64,000 bases of DNA from Anagrus nilaparvatae. Its lineage: Eukaryota; Arthropoda; Insecta; Hymenoptera; Mymaridae. The number at the start of each line of letters is the position of its first letter. The first letter of the stretch is position 1. The position numbers were made by a program, and so were the translations under genes. This document shows, one piece after another, positions 1 to 10,925 of this stretch. The stretch is taken from contig JAKSXM010000044.1 of the NCBI GenBank assembly GCA_022575985.1, forward strand, positions 208,672 to 272,671, given 5' to 3'. Below the pieces are notes generated by a model, which was not told the origin of the DNA, did not search any database, and saw only the letters and a program-made list of their open reading frames with translations.

Positions 1-538
1 TTTATAATAGAAAAATAGAAAAATATAAAATTACATGTTGTAAAATACTATGTAATACATCTTTTTTATTTAGTTTATTATAATTTTATTTAGCATATGG
101 GTTTTTTCTCTCGAAATTAAAAAAATAATATTTTTAAGTTACATAATAAGACTTACATTATTTGCTCGCGCTATATGTATTGTATTGTATTGTATTGTAT
201 ATTCTTTATTTACTCTTTTACAAAATATGATACATATATAACATGATAACATAACATAAATAACTATAGTTTTTATAAATAAATAAATAGTTAAAAAATA
301 AGAATAAAAAAAATAAAAAATAGAAATGAAAAGAATAGCATGGTAGCAACGAGTTATAGCAGGCATAGCATTAATCATTTAATTAATTCCTGCCAAGTAG
401 TTTTGGTACGATAATTTTATCACAGTCAATGTTTAAGTAAATTAATAAATAATACAGCCATAAGCAACAATTTATAACAATGGGTAACATTTATACATCT
501 AAATCTTGGTAAAACAGCTCAATATTGTCAAAACAAAT
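1..538. other. AT-rich non-coding sequence with a TGTAT microsatellite
   Basis: I see no gene here. A short perfect microsatellite of five TGTAT units lies at 176-200. A 79-codon open frame on the minus strand (139-378) is low-complexity and hydrophobic, resembles no family, and is best explained by chance in AT-rich DNA. Confidence 0.7.
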
Positions 539-975
539 TTAAAAAACTGAATCATCATATGTGTGGTTTGAGGTTCTTAAGTATTTGAATAAACCTGCTT
601 TGAATGAGTCAATTGAATGGAGGAATCTTACTGCTGAGGGAAGGGAGTTCCAACTTTTTGTTCCTTGGACCTGAAACGAGAAGTCTCCATGCCATTCATC
701 TAGTTCAGGTACTTTGAGCTCGCGTGTAATTAGATCACCTCTAGCTGTTTCCTTAGGGATATACTTAACAAAAATTGAGGTCAGGTATTCGGGCTGATGT
801 AGACGAAGAATTTTGTACATAATTATTGATGTAAAATAAAGCCTACGCATGTTACAAGTTAGCCACTCTAACCTTTCTCGATAAGGAGAAATGTGTGTGT
901 CCCTACGAACTCCAAAGATATACCTTAGGCATGTATTGCTTAATCTTTGTATTCTATCCTTCAAACTCGTTGAAC
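539..975 (-). pseudogene. Non-LTR retrotransposon (LINE) ORF2 C-terminal fragment
   Basis: About 141 codons stay open on the minus strand. They encode the region downstream of a LINE reverse transcriptase. Near the start is the pattern 'RIQRLSNTCLRYIFGVRRD', then 'ISPYRERLEWL' and, near the end, 'SWNSLPSAVR', all typical of the C-terminal part of Jockey/CR1-like ORF2 proteins in insects. No reverse transcriptase or endonuclease domain is attached, and the frame closes upstream. It is therefore a 5'-truncated copy, as target-primed reverse transcription often leaves. A related but separate fragment lies at 3340-5567. The clade assignment comes from memory of family motifs and is tentative. Confidence 0.75.
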
Positions 976-1837
976 AATCAAGATATACGACAGAGCAATA
1001 ATATGTATATTAAATATAAATATGCACTAACTTCATCTTAATTTATATAATATGCCGTTTAGCTGGAACTAATGAAGTGCAAAATGATTTCAGAGCAAAT
1101 TTATCAAAAATTCTTGGTTCTAATACCAAAATAAATTTTTTTTTAATTTCATAATTTTGTTTACTTAAATTAAATTTTAAGTTTCATAGGTATATTTGGG
1201 ATAATTATATTAAACTAATTCTTTATTTTTCATTCTTTATTCTTTATTAAATACACGGACTTAACATTTTTACGGTTGCAATATGCAACACATGCAATTA
1301 ATTTAAAATATATAAAGGGCGATGCATAATTTTTTTCAAAACTACAATATATTAAATAGTTTAAAATGATATGTACATAAAAATATTTACTTGTATATCA
1401 ATATAATTTAATGAAATTTATAATATGAATAAAAAATATAAACAATAAATGACAATTATCAAAAAACTTGTTGACCAAGCAACCAATAAAGAGAATAATA
1501 AGTCATTAAATATTTATTTAATAATAGTAATATTTATTTTGTGAAACAAAAATAGTACACGCTTTAAATTTCTTACAATAAATAAGTAAATCTTTTATAT
1601 ATACATGTTATAATAAATAAAGAAAAATATAAAATTTTAGTTTATAAGATAATGTAATGTAATATAATGATAAGAATAATTTGGCTATGTTTGATGAATT
1701 CAATAGATTAGTAAGTCAATAGATAAATATGCGTCAATAATGAAGTCAAAGAAAAGGAAAGAAAAGTATATTAAATCTGCTGTCAATCAGCTACATAGTA
1801 TCTAATTTATAGATATATTGCTTTATTCATTTTTTAA
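976..1837. other. AT-rich intergenic stretch, nothing recognised
   Basis: There are long A and T runs, no open frame of note, and no inverted or tandem repeat that I could follow. Confidence 0.6.
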
Positions 1838-2125
1838 AGCGCGAGTAAGATGGCAAGCCGGGGGAATCCTATTCCTGAAATTCGAATGTTTGACTTGGAA
1901 TGAGTAGAGTCCCCAGTCTGTGGTAACAGTTGTAGGGTCCAGGTCTATTCGTGGGCCACGGGAGGGTTTATCTGACTTTTAAGGTTTGAATAGAGGTAAG
2001 AGGAATGGGGGGATTCCTTGATTCTTACCAGTCTATACATAACTAAGGATGCAAAGTATTCAGTACGTGCTGAATTAGTCATCTAGTCCAGTTTTCTCCT
2101 GTACGGGGTAATATGCTCATGCCTG
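1838..2125. other. Higher-GC island of unknown nature
   Basis: This block is clearly richer in G and C than its surroundings. Examples are 'GGCAAGCCGGGGGAATCC' near 1850 and 'GGGCCACGGGAGGG' near 1950. No long open frame or tRNA-like box pair is convincing. It ends about 55 bp before a TIR element. It could be a piece of an older transposon or an untranslated exon; I cannot tell which. Confidence 0.4.
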
Positions 2126-2180
2126 TGTTAAAATAATTGAATACTTTTATTTAATATATAAAATTAGTTTATTAAATATA

Positions 2181-3119
2181 TGGGTGGTTTTCACTGTAAC
2201 GATATATTTTTTTATTGTTTACGGCACAACACTAATTATATTTTTCTTTTTATTTTTTTTGTATTTTAATGTTTATCAATGTCCAAAAACCTAAAATTTT
2301 CAGTGGTACTGCTACAAATGTAAAAATAAATTCTACGTGTTATTCTTATGGGATTTTTTTATTTATGCAGACGGTGGCGTCATGGACGGTTGCGACATTT
2401 TGAATGTATTATTAAAATAACTTTGTATTGAAGCCATCAAATTTTCTCAAATTCTGGGTATCTTATTTTTCCATCAAAACACATAACTGAACAAGATATA
2501 TTAAGTAATATATGACATACACTTGGAGAAAACGACATGGACGGTGGCGACATTTTTTTTTTGTAAAAGCGTTTTAAAATTTTAATAGATTTAATTTTCA
2601 TAGTTAAAGCTTTTATATTTAAAATTTTAAGTTTTCCACGGTTCATATATGAGTAGTTCAGTAAAAAAAAAAATACAACAGTGCTTTTAAGTGCATACAT
2701 ATAGAGTGCGCTCCAATAAAAGATGGGAAGCTTAAAAATAGCTAAAACCGGGGGACAGACTTATATGCGACGATACGCTAAGAGGATTGCATGAAAATTT
2801 GTTTCGTTGAAAAAATTGAGTTTTTGGGACCTAAATACGTCATATGCATCCTACAGAAAAATTTAAGTTCAAATTTTAAGCCGTTTGTTAATACTCAAAG
2901 TTTACAGTTAAGCAAAAGGACAGCAGACGGTAGCAACAATTTGAACACATATGCTCCAGAAAATTTTTTTATTAAGTTACCAATATATGCATAGTAGGTT
3001 GTAACTTTAAAAAAATATTATTTATGAACTTTTTAGAAGAAAAAAAAGTGTAAAAGAGCTTTAGTTTCGGATATAAATGGAGGGGACACTATGTATACCG
3101 TTCCTGCGAAAACCACCCA
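2181..3119. mobile_element. DNA transposon (non-autonomous) with TGGGTGGTTTTC terminal inverted repeats
   Basis: The left end reads TGGGTGGTTTTCACTGTAAC and the right end is its near reverse complement, closing with GAAAACCACCCA. About 22 of 26 terminal positions agree when the TATA flanks are counted. TATA stands immediately outside both ends (2177-2180 and 3120-3123), consistent with a TA or TATA target duplication. The interior carries scattered 'GACGGTGGCGAC'-like motifs (near 2365, 2535 and 2925). No transposase frame survives, so this is a non-autonomous or decayed copy. The superfamily cannot be assigned safely. Confidence 0.7.
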
Positions 3120-3339
3120 TATACATTATTCTTTATAAGTTACATTTCTTATCAACTATACGTAAAAAGAGACTAAACCAACACCCAAACTTACAAATAC
3201 ACTTCGTATTATATCTCATATCTCTTTTTCTTATCTTTTATCTATCGCCCATTATTAATACACGTATTAATCATGTTTTAACCACATGATATTTCATAGA
3301 ATAAAGAAATACATTTTTACTTAAATTTACTTATATTTC

Positions 3340-5567
3340 AACAGCCTGCTTATTCCGAATATGTATCGAATACAGGAATTAGGAAGCCTTTGCAGCTGAG
3401 TGATAAGTTCGTTAGAGATGTTAAAATGTACAAGAATTGAAGGAAGGAATACAATCAAATACAAGAATTGAAGGAAGGAATGTTTAGGAAGGAATAATAT
3501 AAGTAAAGAACTACAAGTAATTCCAATAGTCTTTTGCATAGTAGTTTTGAGGTACAAGATCTGATAGTTTTAAGACAATATAAGACTTTATTCACTTTTT
3601 TGGTTATTTGGAGCACACGGGGTTTCCATGATAGTGTGCTGTCTAGTATGAGAAATGGACTTGAACTTTATCTACGCGGGGACTGACCTCAATACTGGAT
3701 ATACTTAAATTTGTAAACTGTTTGATAGTACATGAAGAACTTAAAACTGTAGCTTGAGTCTTTTTCATATTTAACGATAGGCGATTAGTTTACCCCCATT
3801 TGGCGACTATTTTAGCGAATTGTGAAATACTTGAAATACTCTCAGTAATTTTATTAGCAGGTACTTGTACATAAATCTGTAGGTTATCAGCATAAAATAA
3901 TCTGAAAATGCGGGTGTCTAGCAAGTGGTCTTTAAGGTCATTCATGTATAAATAGAAAAGAAGAGAGCCAAGGACAGATTCTTGAGGCACTGCAATGTTT
4001 ATATCAAGATAAGACGGTGTGGATGTTTTAGTTGATACACATGAGAATCTGCCATTAAGATACGACCAGAACCAGTTTAGCGACGACTTTGAAAAACCAA
4101 AATTCTTTAGCATTTTAAGCAATAACGATGGAGAAGTGTTATCAAAGGCCTTTGAGAAGTCGAACTAAAGTAACAAAGTGGCCAGCTTATTTTCTTCACC
4201 CATTTCTATATTATCTACAAGTTTGATTAAGGCTGTTTGGGTGCTGTGATGTTTTCAAAAACCTGTTTGAAGGGGAACTATTATCTTTGATTTTTTAAAA
4301 AACTGACAACTTGATCATGGGCAAGCTTCTCAAGGACGTTCGATAAAAAAGCACAATAGTGCTATGGGCCTAAAGTCAGTTGTTGATGATGGTACTGGTA
4401 CTTTTTTAAGTGCTAAGTTTTTGGATTTTTTCAGGATGATAAAAAGATTTCTTTTAACAATAAGGCATTAAACCGTTTAGTGAGATGGGAAGCAATAGTT
4501 GGTATTTCTTTCTCTACAATGCTTTGGGGAATGTCATCATCCCCTTTTGCTTGTGAATTGACATGTGAGAAAGCTAGTATGACGTCATTTTCAGATATTC
4601 TTTTAAAAGCGAAACATGGAACATTTTTGACAACATTTATCGAGTCAAGTGGTTCTTCGTCAGGGGATATCGATATCTTAGAGAAATACAAGTTCAACTC
4701 TCCAAGTAGAAAACCATGAAGAGCAACTCTGACTTTAGGAATCAACCCCAGAGTTTTCAATTCTTTCTAAAAGTTTCCTTTTTTATCTAGAGTGTTGCAT
4801 ATGCGATTATGCATATATGCATGATGAGCTGCCTCAGATTTTTCTTCATACTAATACTTCATTCGAATTGGCTAAAGCCAGGATTCATTAAGAAGACCCT
4901 GTCTTGGTGTAACGTCTGCTAGTTGCGTCTTGTTTTAATTTAATTAGTCTCAGTTCAGAATTTATCCAGGGAAAGTCTTCTTTGCATATCATTAATTTCA
5001 AGGGCTAGTTCATCCATAACACTATGTATGTTGTTAGTCAATTTAGAGAGTCCGACCTCAATATAACAATCATCCTCAGATGTTAAAAAGGCTGAGCAGT
5101 TAAATTACTTAAAAGTGAATTAAGGTCATGGGCTGTGATTTTATTGAATGACCTGTAAACGTTATAACATCAGGATCAGATGGGTAAAATATGTCAATGG
5201 TTACAGATATAATTTCGTGTCTACTAGGGAAAGGAGGTAGCATACGGTCGTAGCTTTTAGCAGTGTTACAATTGTCAATAAAAATAAAGTTTATCAAGGT
5301 ATCATTGTCGTCAATATTATGATGTAAAGGACCTGTATCAACTAGTTTTAGTGAAAAATCATTCATTAAGTCAGTAACAAAGCGGGTTTTAGAGTCAAGT
5401 TGTTTAAGCATATTGGAAATCCAGTCAACAATAACAATTTTATGGCTGAAATCAGAACAGTGAGAATGGAGATATTTATAAATTCTATTCAAAATTTTGT
5501 TCTAATTATCTAATTCAGCTGACAGAGGTGTTAATCAAAAAATCTCAGTACCTTTTTCTTAGCACTG
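3340..5567 (-). pseudogene. Degenerate Jockey/CR1-like LINE (endonuclease + reverse transcriptase)
   Basis: Minus-strand frames in the right order show one decayed LINE. An endonuclease-like stretch at 5109-5492 contains 'DNDTLINFIFI' and 'PSRHEIISVTI'. A linker fragment lies at 4431-4760. A reverse transcriptase core at 3790-4122 contains 'VPQESVLGSLLFYLYMNDL' and 'FYADNLQIYV'. A C-terminal stub near 3345-3420 contains 'LQRLPNSCIRYIFGIS'. The catalytic YADD box reads YADN, the usual VPQGSVLGP reads VPQESVLGS, and stops or frameshifts separate the pieces, so the copy is dead. The stub ends abruptly at 3340. A local duplication of 'ACAAGAATTGAAGGAAGGAA' near 3430-3480 adds further damage. The 5' side is cut off by the element starting at 5569. 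Confidence 0.85.
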
Positions 5568-5568
5568 A

Positions 5569-6572
5569 CAAGGGGATTTCAATATATTTGGAACACCACA
5601 TCAAACCAAATTGTTATGGATGAGTTTATTATGTTGAAAAAATATGCTGACTACCCACGTTCATTCCAATGGACCTTCTGGGCCTAGAAACGAAGGGCTC
5701 AATGTTATGCAATAGGGTTTTTTGGTAATTTTGAATGAAACGCTAAAACCTAACAAGTTAACCAAAACTCTTCTGGTTGATCTCATTTTTTTTGGTGTAA
5801 GTATTTTATTAATTTTTTATTTTAGTAATTTTTTATCATCAATTCTCTCATCACTATAGCCAATTAATCGAATTTAAACCGGTCATTTTTGGTTAAATAT
5901 TACCAATTTTTAAATTGCTGCGAAATTCGTAATTTTTGACGAAAATGGGTTTTATAAGTCTCAAAATATTTTCACAAACTTCAAATTCCCAAAACTTTTT
6001 TTCTATACATTTTTCAAATTATTTGTTAATCAGGAATGATAATTTGAAGTCGGAGTCCCAATTTTATGATTTTTTAAAAAAGCTCATTTTTAATGTTAAC
6101 TTTGAAGAGCCATTTCTTAAAAACGACTCAAGAAAATGAGACGAGTAAGAAATTTTTGGAAACTTAAAGCTTGTAGAAATTTTTTGAGCTATGTAAAACC
6201 CTTTTTATCAGAAATTATGATTTTGGCAGCAATTTAAAAATTGGTCATTTTTAGTTAAAAATGGCCATTAAGTTAATTGGCTACATTGATAAGAAAATTA
6301 GTGATAAAAATTGCGGTTTGCAGCGTTTGAAAAGTGACACTTATGCCCAAAAAATGAGACCAACCAGAAATGTTTTGGTTAATTTGTGAGGTTTAAGCCT
6401 TTCATTGAAAATTAACAAAAAAACCCTATTTTATAACATTGAATCCTGCGTTTCTAGGCCCAGAAGGCCCATTAAAACGAACTGCGGGTAGCCGGCATTT
6501 TTTCCAACATAATAAACTTATCCATAACCATTTGGTGTAATTTGGTATTCCAAATGTATTGAAATCCCCTTG
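5569..6572. mobile_element. Harbinger-like non-autonomous element, copy 1
   Basis: The ends are inverted: CAAGGGGATTTCAATATATT at 5569 and its counterpart ending GAAATCCCCTTG at 6572. The similarity extends inward roughly 180 bp, including a 'TTCTGGGCCTAGAAACG' block near 5675 and its inverse near 6450. TGA precedes and TAA follows the element. A second copy at 53758-54703 has TAA on both sides, which suggests the 3-bp TWA duplication of PIF/Harbinger elements. The interior is itself AT-rich and partly self-complementary ('AAATTGGTCATTTTT'-type motifs). No transposase is present. It interrupts or abuts the LINE to its left. Confidence 0.8.
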
Positions 6573-6900
6573 TAAGTTTTATTCTTCTCTAGTTTGACTA
6601 TTTCTTGCCTCTATGTAAAATAATCAAGATCGATATTTTCTAATATTCTCGAAATAAATTATCGACAAAATGATAAATGCGAGAATTTTGACGATAACGA
6701 AAACTACAAGTATCGTATACAGTAAACTTGAAATTTGATACTAAACGATATGATACCGATTTTATTCTCGTATATCGTGAAGCACTAACTACTTCAATGT
6801 ATGTTTGGTCGCAATACGAAAGGCGCATATGAATAACAGAAATGAAAATTTTATATTTTTTATCAGATAATGAGATAATTATCTCATTGAGGACATCAAA
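6573..6900. other. Short spacer downstream of the IR gene, with a 20-bp perfect palindrome
   Basis: No gene is seen. A perfect 20-bp palindrome with half-site AATGAGATAA lies at 6869-6888, about 12 bp beyond the stop codon of the receptor gene at 6901. It could form a small hairpin in the 3' untranslated region. Several 'CGATA' motifs recur between 6630 and 6780. Confidence 0.5.
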
Positions 6901-8811
6901 TTAGGACCTACGTTTAAATATACGTATATTAGCTTGAAGAAGTTGTCTGCACTTCTTTTTTTCAACTCTTCTTACAAATAACATTTTATTTTTATTAAGC
7001 TTTTTTACGGTAAGCTTAATCTTTTTACGTCGGGTATGAAAATTATTAATTTTAAAATTATTTACAAAATATTCCCAATTTTTATTTTTTTTATGCAATA
7101 AAATTTCGCAAATTAAACAAATTGTTGCAAATAAAAAACCTATCGTTAAAACAAAATTTAAAGCAATCAATAAACCGTTACTTTTAGAATCCTCCTTAAT
7201 ACCAGCGTTTTCAGAATCTTGATAAAAATTTTTTTTCTCAAAATTATAATGAATTCCTGATTCTAAAATTTGTTGCATAATTTCTGCATATTTTGTTATA
7301 AAAGGTGAATTATTTTCAAAATTTAAAACTTCATGTGTTGAAGGAAAATCTAAATCGACTAATTCAAAATTAATCAATCCGTTGTATTTTTTTAAATATT
7401 GGTCCAAATGAATTTTAAAATGTGTTTCTGACGTAATTAGAGCATTTTTTTGGTAATTAATATTACTATTTTTTAAACACAAATTCGTCGATCTAAAAGC
7501 TTGCTGAAAGTCATTGGTAACTAAAAATTTTTCATCTCTAAGAGACGCAATTATGTAATTAACAGGAAAATACGTACAAGTAGAAAAATTTTTTTCAATA
7601 ATATCTTTCACAGTTTTAATTGGTTCATTTTTTTCAATAACAATATTTATTTTTGTTAATTTAGTAACAATTTCACTTGTATATAAAACCGAACAAAGTG
7701 TTAAAGTTAATAATATAATTTTTGATTGTAAAATAAAATAACAAGAGTCTGCACGTAAACCCAGTAATAAGGAAAAGATGTTAAAGATATTCCATTCTTT
7801 TCGTTCGCGTCTTATTATTCGAGTAACGATAAACACCAGAAGAATGATACCAATAAAAATTAACAACGAATAAATAGAATTAATAGAGAAATAAATTTTA
7901 CTTGTATAAAAAATTGGAGTGACTGCTAATAATTTTGATAAATTATGTATAATTTGTTGATTATAATTATATAAAGTAATTGCTGCCATTTTTATTAGAA
8001 CATAATTATAATTTTCATTTATTTCCCATTGAAAGAAAGGAAAGGTTTTGTAATTTGAGCTAGCATTCAATTTATCGAGAAAAATTAAAGATTCCTTGAA
8101 AATAATAGCTATGAAATTCCATCCAGATGTATTTTTTCGATCAACTAAGTATCTATCAGGCCACCAACTTCGAACCACGCCAATTTTAAAATTAAAATTG
8201 TGCAAATTTTCCAGTTTATTCGGAAATAACTTTAAACTTGAACTAATAACGTCAATTTCAAAAAATTGATTCAAAAATGGATTATAGCTGTGAATCGTGA
8301 TATTACCTTTTTGATTTACTATCAGTAATGTAAAATCTAAAAATTTGTGTCTCCATGCAATTTGAAGTAAATTTTCATAACTTTCAAAATTATTGCAACA
8401 TTTTGATAAGACCATTAGAATTTTATACTCTGTCAAATAGAAGCGGGATTTTTTTATATACTTCAAATGGTCGACCAATTTTTCTTCGTACATCTCACCT
8501 TTGTCTTCATTTAGAAAAATAACATGAAACTTGGCTGAAATAAGATCGTCGTACAAAAAATTGGTTGTCGATGAATTTAAATAAGAAGGATATTTTGGTT
8601 GCTTGTAAATGTCAATGGCTACACTTGGAATTCTGTTTGCTAATTTTTGCAAGATATGGAATTTCCCTGAATCTAAATCTTTTTGCTGGTAGAACAAGGT
8701 AATTTTTTGAACTTTGAGTTGCTCAACTATGTTTGAAGCTATCAGATTTGTTTCATCAACAGCACAAATGGAACAAGATACGAAAAAATTAATTATAAAC
8801 CAAAACTTCAT
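6901..8811 (-). CDS. Divergent ionotropic receptor (IR), intronless
   Basis: A 636-residue open frame with the layout of insect variant ionotropic glutamate receptors, which are ligand-gated cation channels of chemosensory neurons. A signal peptide covers residues 1-17. The extracellular region includes the S1 half of the ligand lobe, around 'GVVRSWWPDR' (211-220). The first membrane helix is at about 311-334, followed by a short basic turn and a pore-like stretch near 343-360. The second helix (361-384) ends in 'YTSEIVTKLT', matching the SYTANL-type end of that helix in the family. The S2 half spans about 395-545, the last helix 546-572, and the tail is long and strongly basic. The canonical Arg, Thr and Asp/Glu glutamate-binding residues are not evident, as in most divergent IRs. 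The ATG at 8811 opens a good signal peptide and the frame has no interruption. Lack of introns is common in divergent IRs. The subfamily cannot be named. It lies on the same strand as the truncated Osiris-like exon at 18.7 kb and could fall within that gene's intron. Confidence 0.88.
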   Translation of the reverse strand: MKFWFIINFFVSCSICAVDETNLIASNIVEQLKVQKITLFYQQKDLDSGKFHILQKLANRIPSVAIDIYKQPKYPSYLNSSTTNFLYDDLISAKFHVIFLNEDKGEMYEEKLVDHLKYIKKSRFYLTEYKILMVLSKCCNNFESYENLLQIAWRHKFLDFTLLIVNQKGNITIHSYNPFLNQFFEIDVISSSLKLFPNKLENLHNFNFKIGVVRSWWPDRYLVDRKNTSGWNFIAIIFKESLIFLDKLNASSNYKTFPFFQWEINENYNYVLIKMAAITLYNYNQQIIHNLSKLLAVTPIFYTSKIYFSINSIYSLLIFIGIILLVFIVTRIIRRERKEWNIFNIFSLLLGLRADSCYFILQSKIILLTLTLCSVLYTSEIVTKLTKINIVIEKNEPIKTVKDIIEKNFSTCTYFPVNYIIASLRDEKFLVTNDFQQAFRSTNLCLKNSNINYQKNALITSETHFKIHLDQYLKKYNGLINFELVDLDFPSTHEVLNFENNSPFITKYAEIMQQILESGIHYNFEKKNFYQDSENAGIKEDSKSNGLLIALNFVLTIGFLFATICLICEILLHKKNKNWEYFVNNFKINNFHTRRKKIKLTVKKLNKNKMLFVRRVEKKKCRQLLQANIRIFKRRS

Positions 8812-9050
8812 TTTTGATCAACAGTTTTAATCAAAATATTTCAAAAATTTGCAGTGTATCACTTTTCTTGACTATAAAAAATAATTTTGATTAAGAGTTA
8901 AATAAACAGATGCAGAAGAAGGTGTCTGTCACTTTTTACTTCAAGAAACTGACTTTACTTAAACTGGACACTTTATTTTCTTATGTTGATATAGATAAAA
9001 TAATATTTATTTTCATAATGAATAGGGGAAGTAATTTTCACAAAGCTATA
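8812..9050. other. 5' flank of the IR gene
   Basis: This AT-rich flank holds no recognised coding sequence. On the minus strand a TATAG-like stretch lies around 8873, with GATACACTGC downstream, but I would not call a promoter from this alone. The stretch ends at the TA that precedes the CACTGTAAAAA end at 9051. Confidence 0.4.
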
Positions 9051-9410
9051 CACTGTAAAAATTTTTTATTGTGAAATCACAAAAAATGTAATGGAAATAA
9101 ATTTCATGAGCAAAAGTTTTGTAAAATTTACAAAACAATAGATTTGTAAAATCACAAACATCAGTTTGTATTTTCACAAAAGTAATTGTGTGATTTTAAT
9201 ATACAAAACTTTTGTAAACTCACATTTTAAAAATATATTTAAAAAAAATTTTTTTTTTTATTTTAATTATTTTTATACTTAGAATTTCTATAATTTTTAA
9301 TCACATAATATATTTTTTTTTTTTTTTTTTTTTTTTATTTAGATTTTAAGTAAACATACTGTATTAATATGATTAAATTTTATTTTATTAATTTTTTTAA
9401 TATTTTTTAT

Positions 9411-9480
9411 TTGCCACGACCGGTATGCGAACCCGAGACCGCTGCTTATCAGCTTCAAGACTTACCACCATGCTAAAGAA
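9411..9480 (-). repeat. tRNA-like sequence, probably a SINE head or tRNA relic
   Basis: On the minus strand an A-box-like TAGCATGGTGG (9465-9475) is followed about 30 bp on by a B-box-like GGGTTCGCATACC (9422-9434). The B box departs from the consensus, and the stems pair only in part. The sequence runs directly into an A/T-rich tail, so a tRNA-derived SINE or dead tRNA copy is more likely than a working tRNA gene. Confidence 0.5.
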
Positions 9481-9756
9481 GAGTTTGCAATATATACTTT
9501 TAAATTATGGGTTTGATACTTCTTTTGATTTATCATGTTTTTTTGTGGGTAAATTTTAATATTATTTTTAAGCATTTGATTTTTATAAACTAAAAACAAT
9601 CTAATTATTATTTAAAAATAAAAAAAATAAAATTATTACCTCTCGCTAATTAAAATTCATTGATCACGAAAAATGAATGTGATTTCGCCTCGGTAGTGAA
9701 TTTACGTGAATTTGAGCCATTTTTTACTTTTCTGGTCAAATTTTATATTTCAATCG

Positions 9757-9865
9757 AGGGTATTTTACGGGATTTGATGGAATTGATGGATTTGCAAATC
9801 CATCAAATCCATTCAAATCCATTCAAATCCATTCAAATCCATTCAAATCCACTCAAATCCATAAA
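9757..9865. repeat. ATCCATTCAA minisatellite (left member of an inverted pair)
   Basis: After 'GGTATTTTACGGGATTTGA' come several near-perfect copies of a 10-bp unit, ATCCATTCAA, between 9795 and 9860. A similar block in inverted arrangement lies at 16960-17135. The 74-codon frame across it is only the translation of the repeat. Confidence 0.8.
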
Positions 9866-10127
9866 AAACTATAAAAAACATTAAAATTCTTTCATACTTC
9901 TAAAAATACTTTCAAATCTGATTTAAAATCCGTTTTATTGGCGTCTATGTAAAAGTTCTTACACTTGTACTCAATGCTCTTATCAAATAATTTAATTTAA
10001 AAAGGCGTATGATTACAAGCAGTAATTTCTCTTGTTCTCGCGCACGATCAATCTTACCCAAACCTCGCATCGCCTCGTTCTCAGTAACTATCTGGGTCTC
10101 ACATATATAGTATTTTTTCTTACAGAT

Positions 10128-10925
10128 ATTTATTTATTTTAACTAATTTTATTTGTCAAAAATAGGAGCAAACGTAGATTTCTCGACATACTTATAGAAT
10201 TATAAGATTTTTATTTTGCAAAAACATTTTTAATTAATTAACAATTATTCTACAACCCACGTCATAAACTAATTTGTAAATTAATTAAAAAAAAAAAATT
10301 AAAAAATAGGTTCTTTCTTTTTAAAACAGGTTTTAAGATTCTTATTTTATTTAGAGTACTTTTTTGATCCAATTAATAAGTATTTATTTATTTATTTATT
10401 TAATGGAAGTTAGTGCAGGCATTACCAATGCACGATTACAATATTATACAATTTTAAATAAAAATGTGAAGCAGTAAAATTTGAAAATTTATAATAATAA
10501 TAAATGCTTAAGTATAATCAAATTAAATATTATAACTTAATACATCTGAGAGCTAAATTATTAGATTTTTTTAACCATTATGTTTTGAAAATCAAATCCT
10601 TGGGATCAAAAATTTGTGCACACATGAAGCAAATTTTATAATCTAATTTTTTTAGGCCTGTAAAATATTAATTATTTATCGTTGTTTTAGTCTCTAATTG
10701 ACCTGTATCTACTTAATAAAGTTCTGGTTTATTTAAACAACAGTAATATTTATAAATATAATTCTTTTAATTTTTTATCAATGATAAATGATTCCGAGGT
10801 ACTCGGTGTTTCTGCTGAAAAAATCTCCGAAAAAATTAACTAAATAATAAAGGGTCTATCATCAAAAAAAGACACTTCAGAAATAGTATTTAATAAAAAA
10901 AATCACACGTCAGGCCTTACACTAG
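10128..10925. repeat. Left arm of the 5.5-kb foldback
   Basis: About 0.8 kb that is almost identical, as reverse complement, to 14890-15679. I compared several stretches by eye and found about one difference per hundred bases, for example CGACATAC here against CGATATAC in the complement near 10180. The flanks outside 10128 and 15679 do not match, so the arm ends are well defined. The high identity means a young insertion or continuing arm-to-arm gene conversion. Confidence 0.9.

Noticed and set aside
3790..4122. Active reverse transcriptase
   Set aside because: The catalytic box is altered (YADN), flanking frames are broken and the 3' end is missing.
9411..9480. Functional tRNA gene on the minus strand
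   Set aside because: The B box departs from consensus and stems are incomplete.
9660..9884. 74-codon frame as a small gene
   Set aside because: More than a third of it is the translated ATCCATTCAA minisatellite, and the start is not an ATG in a sensible context.
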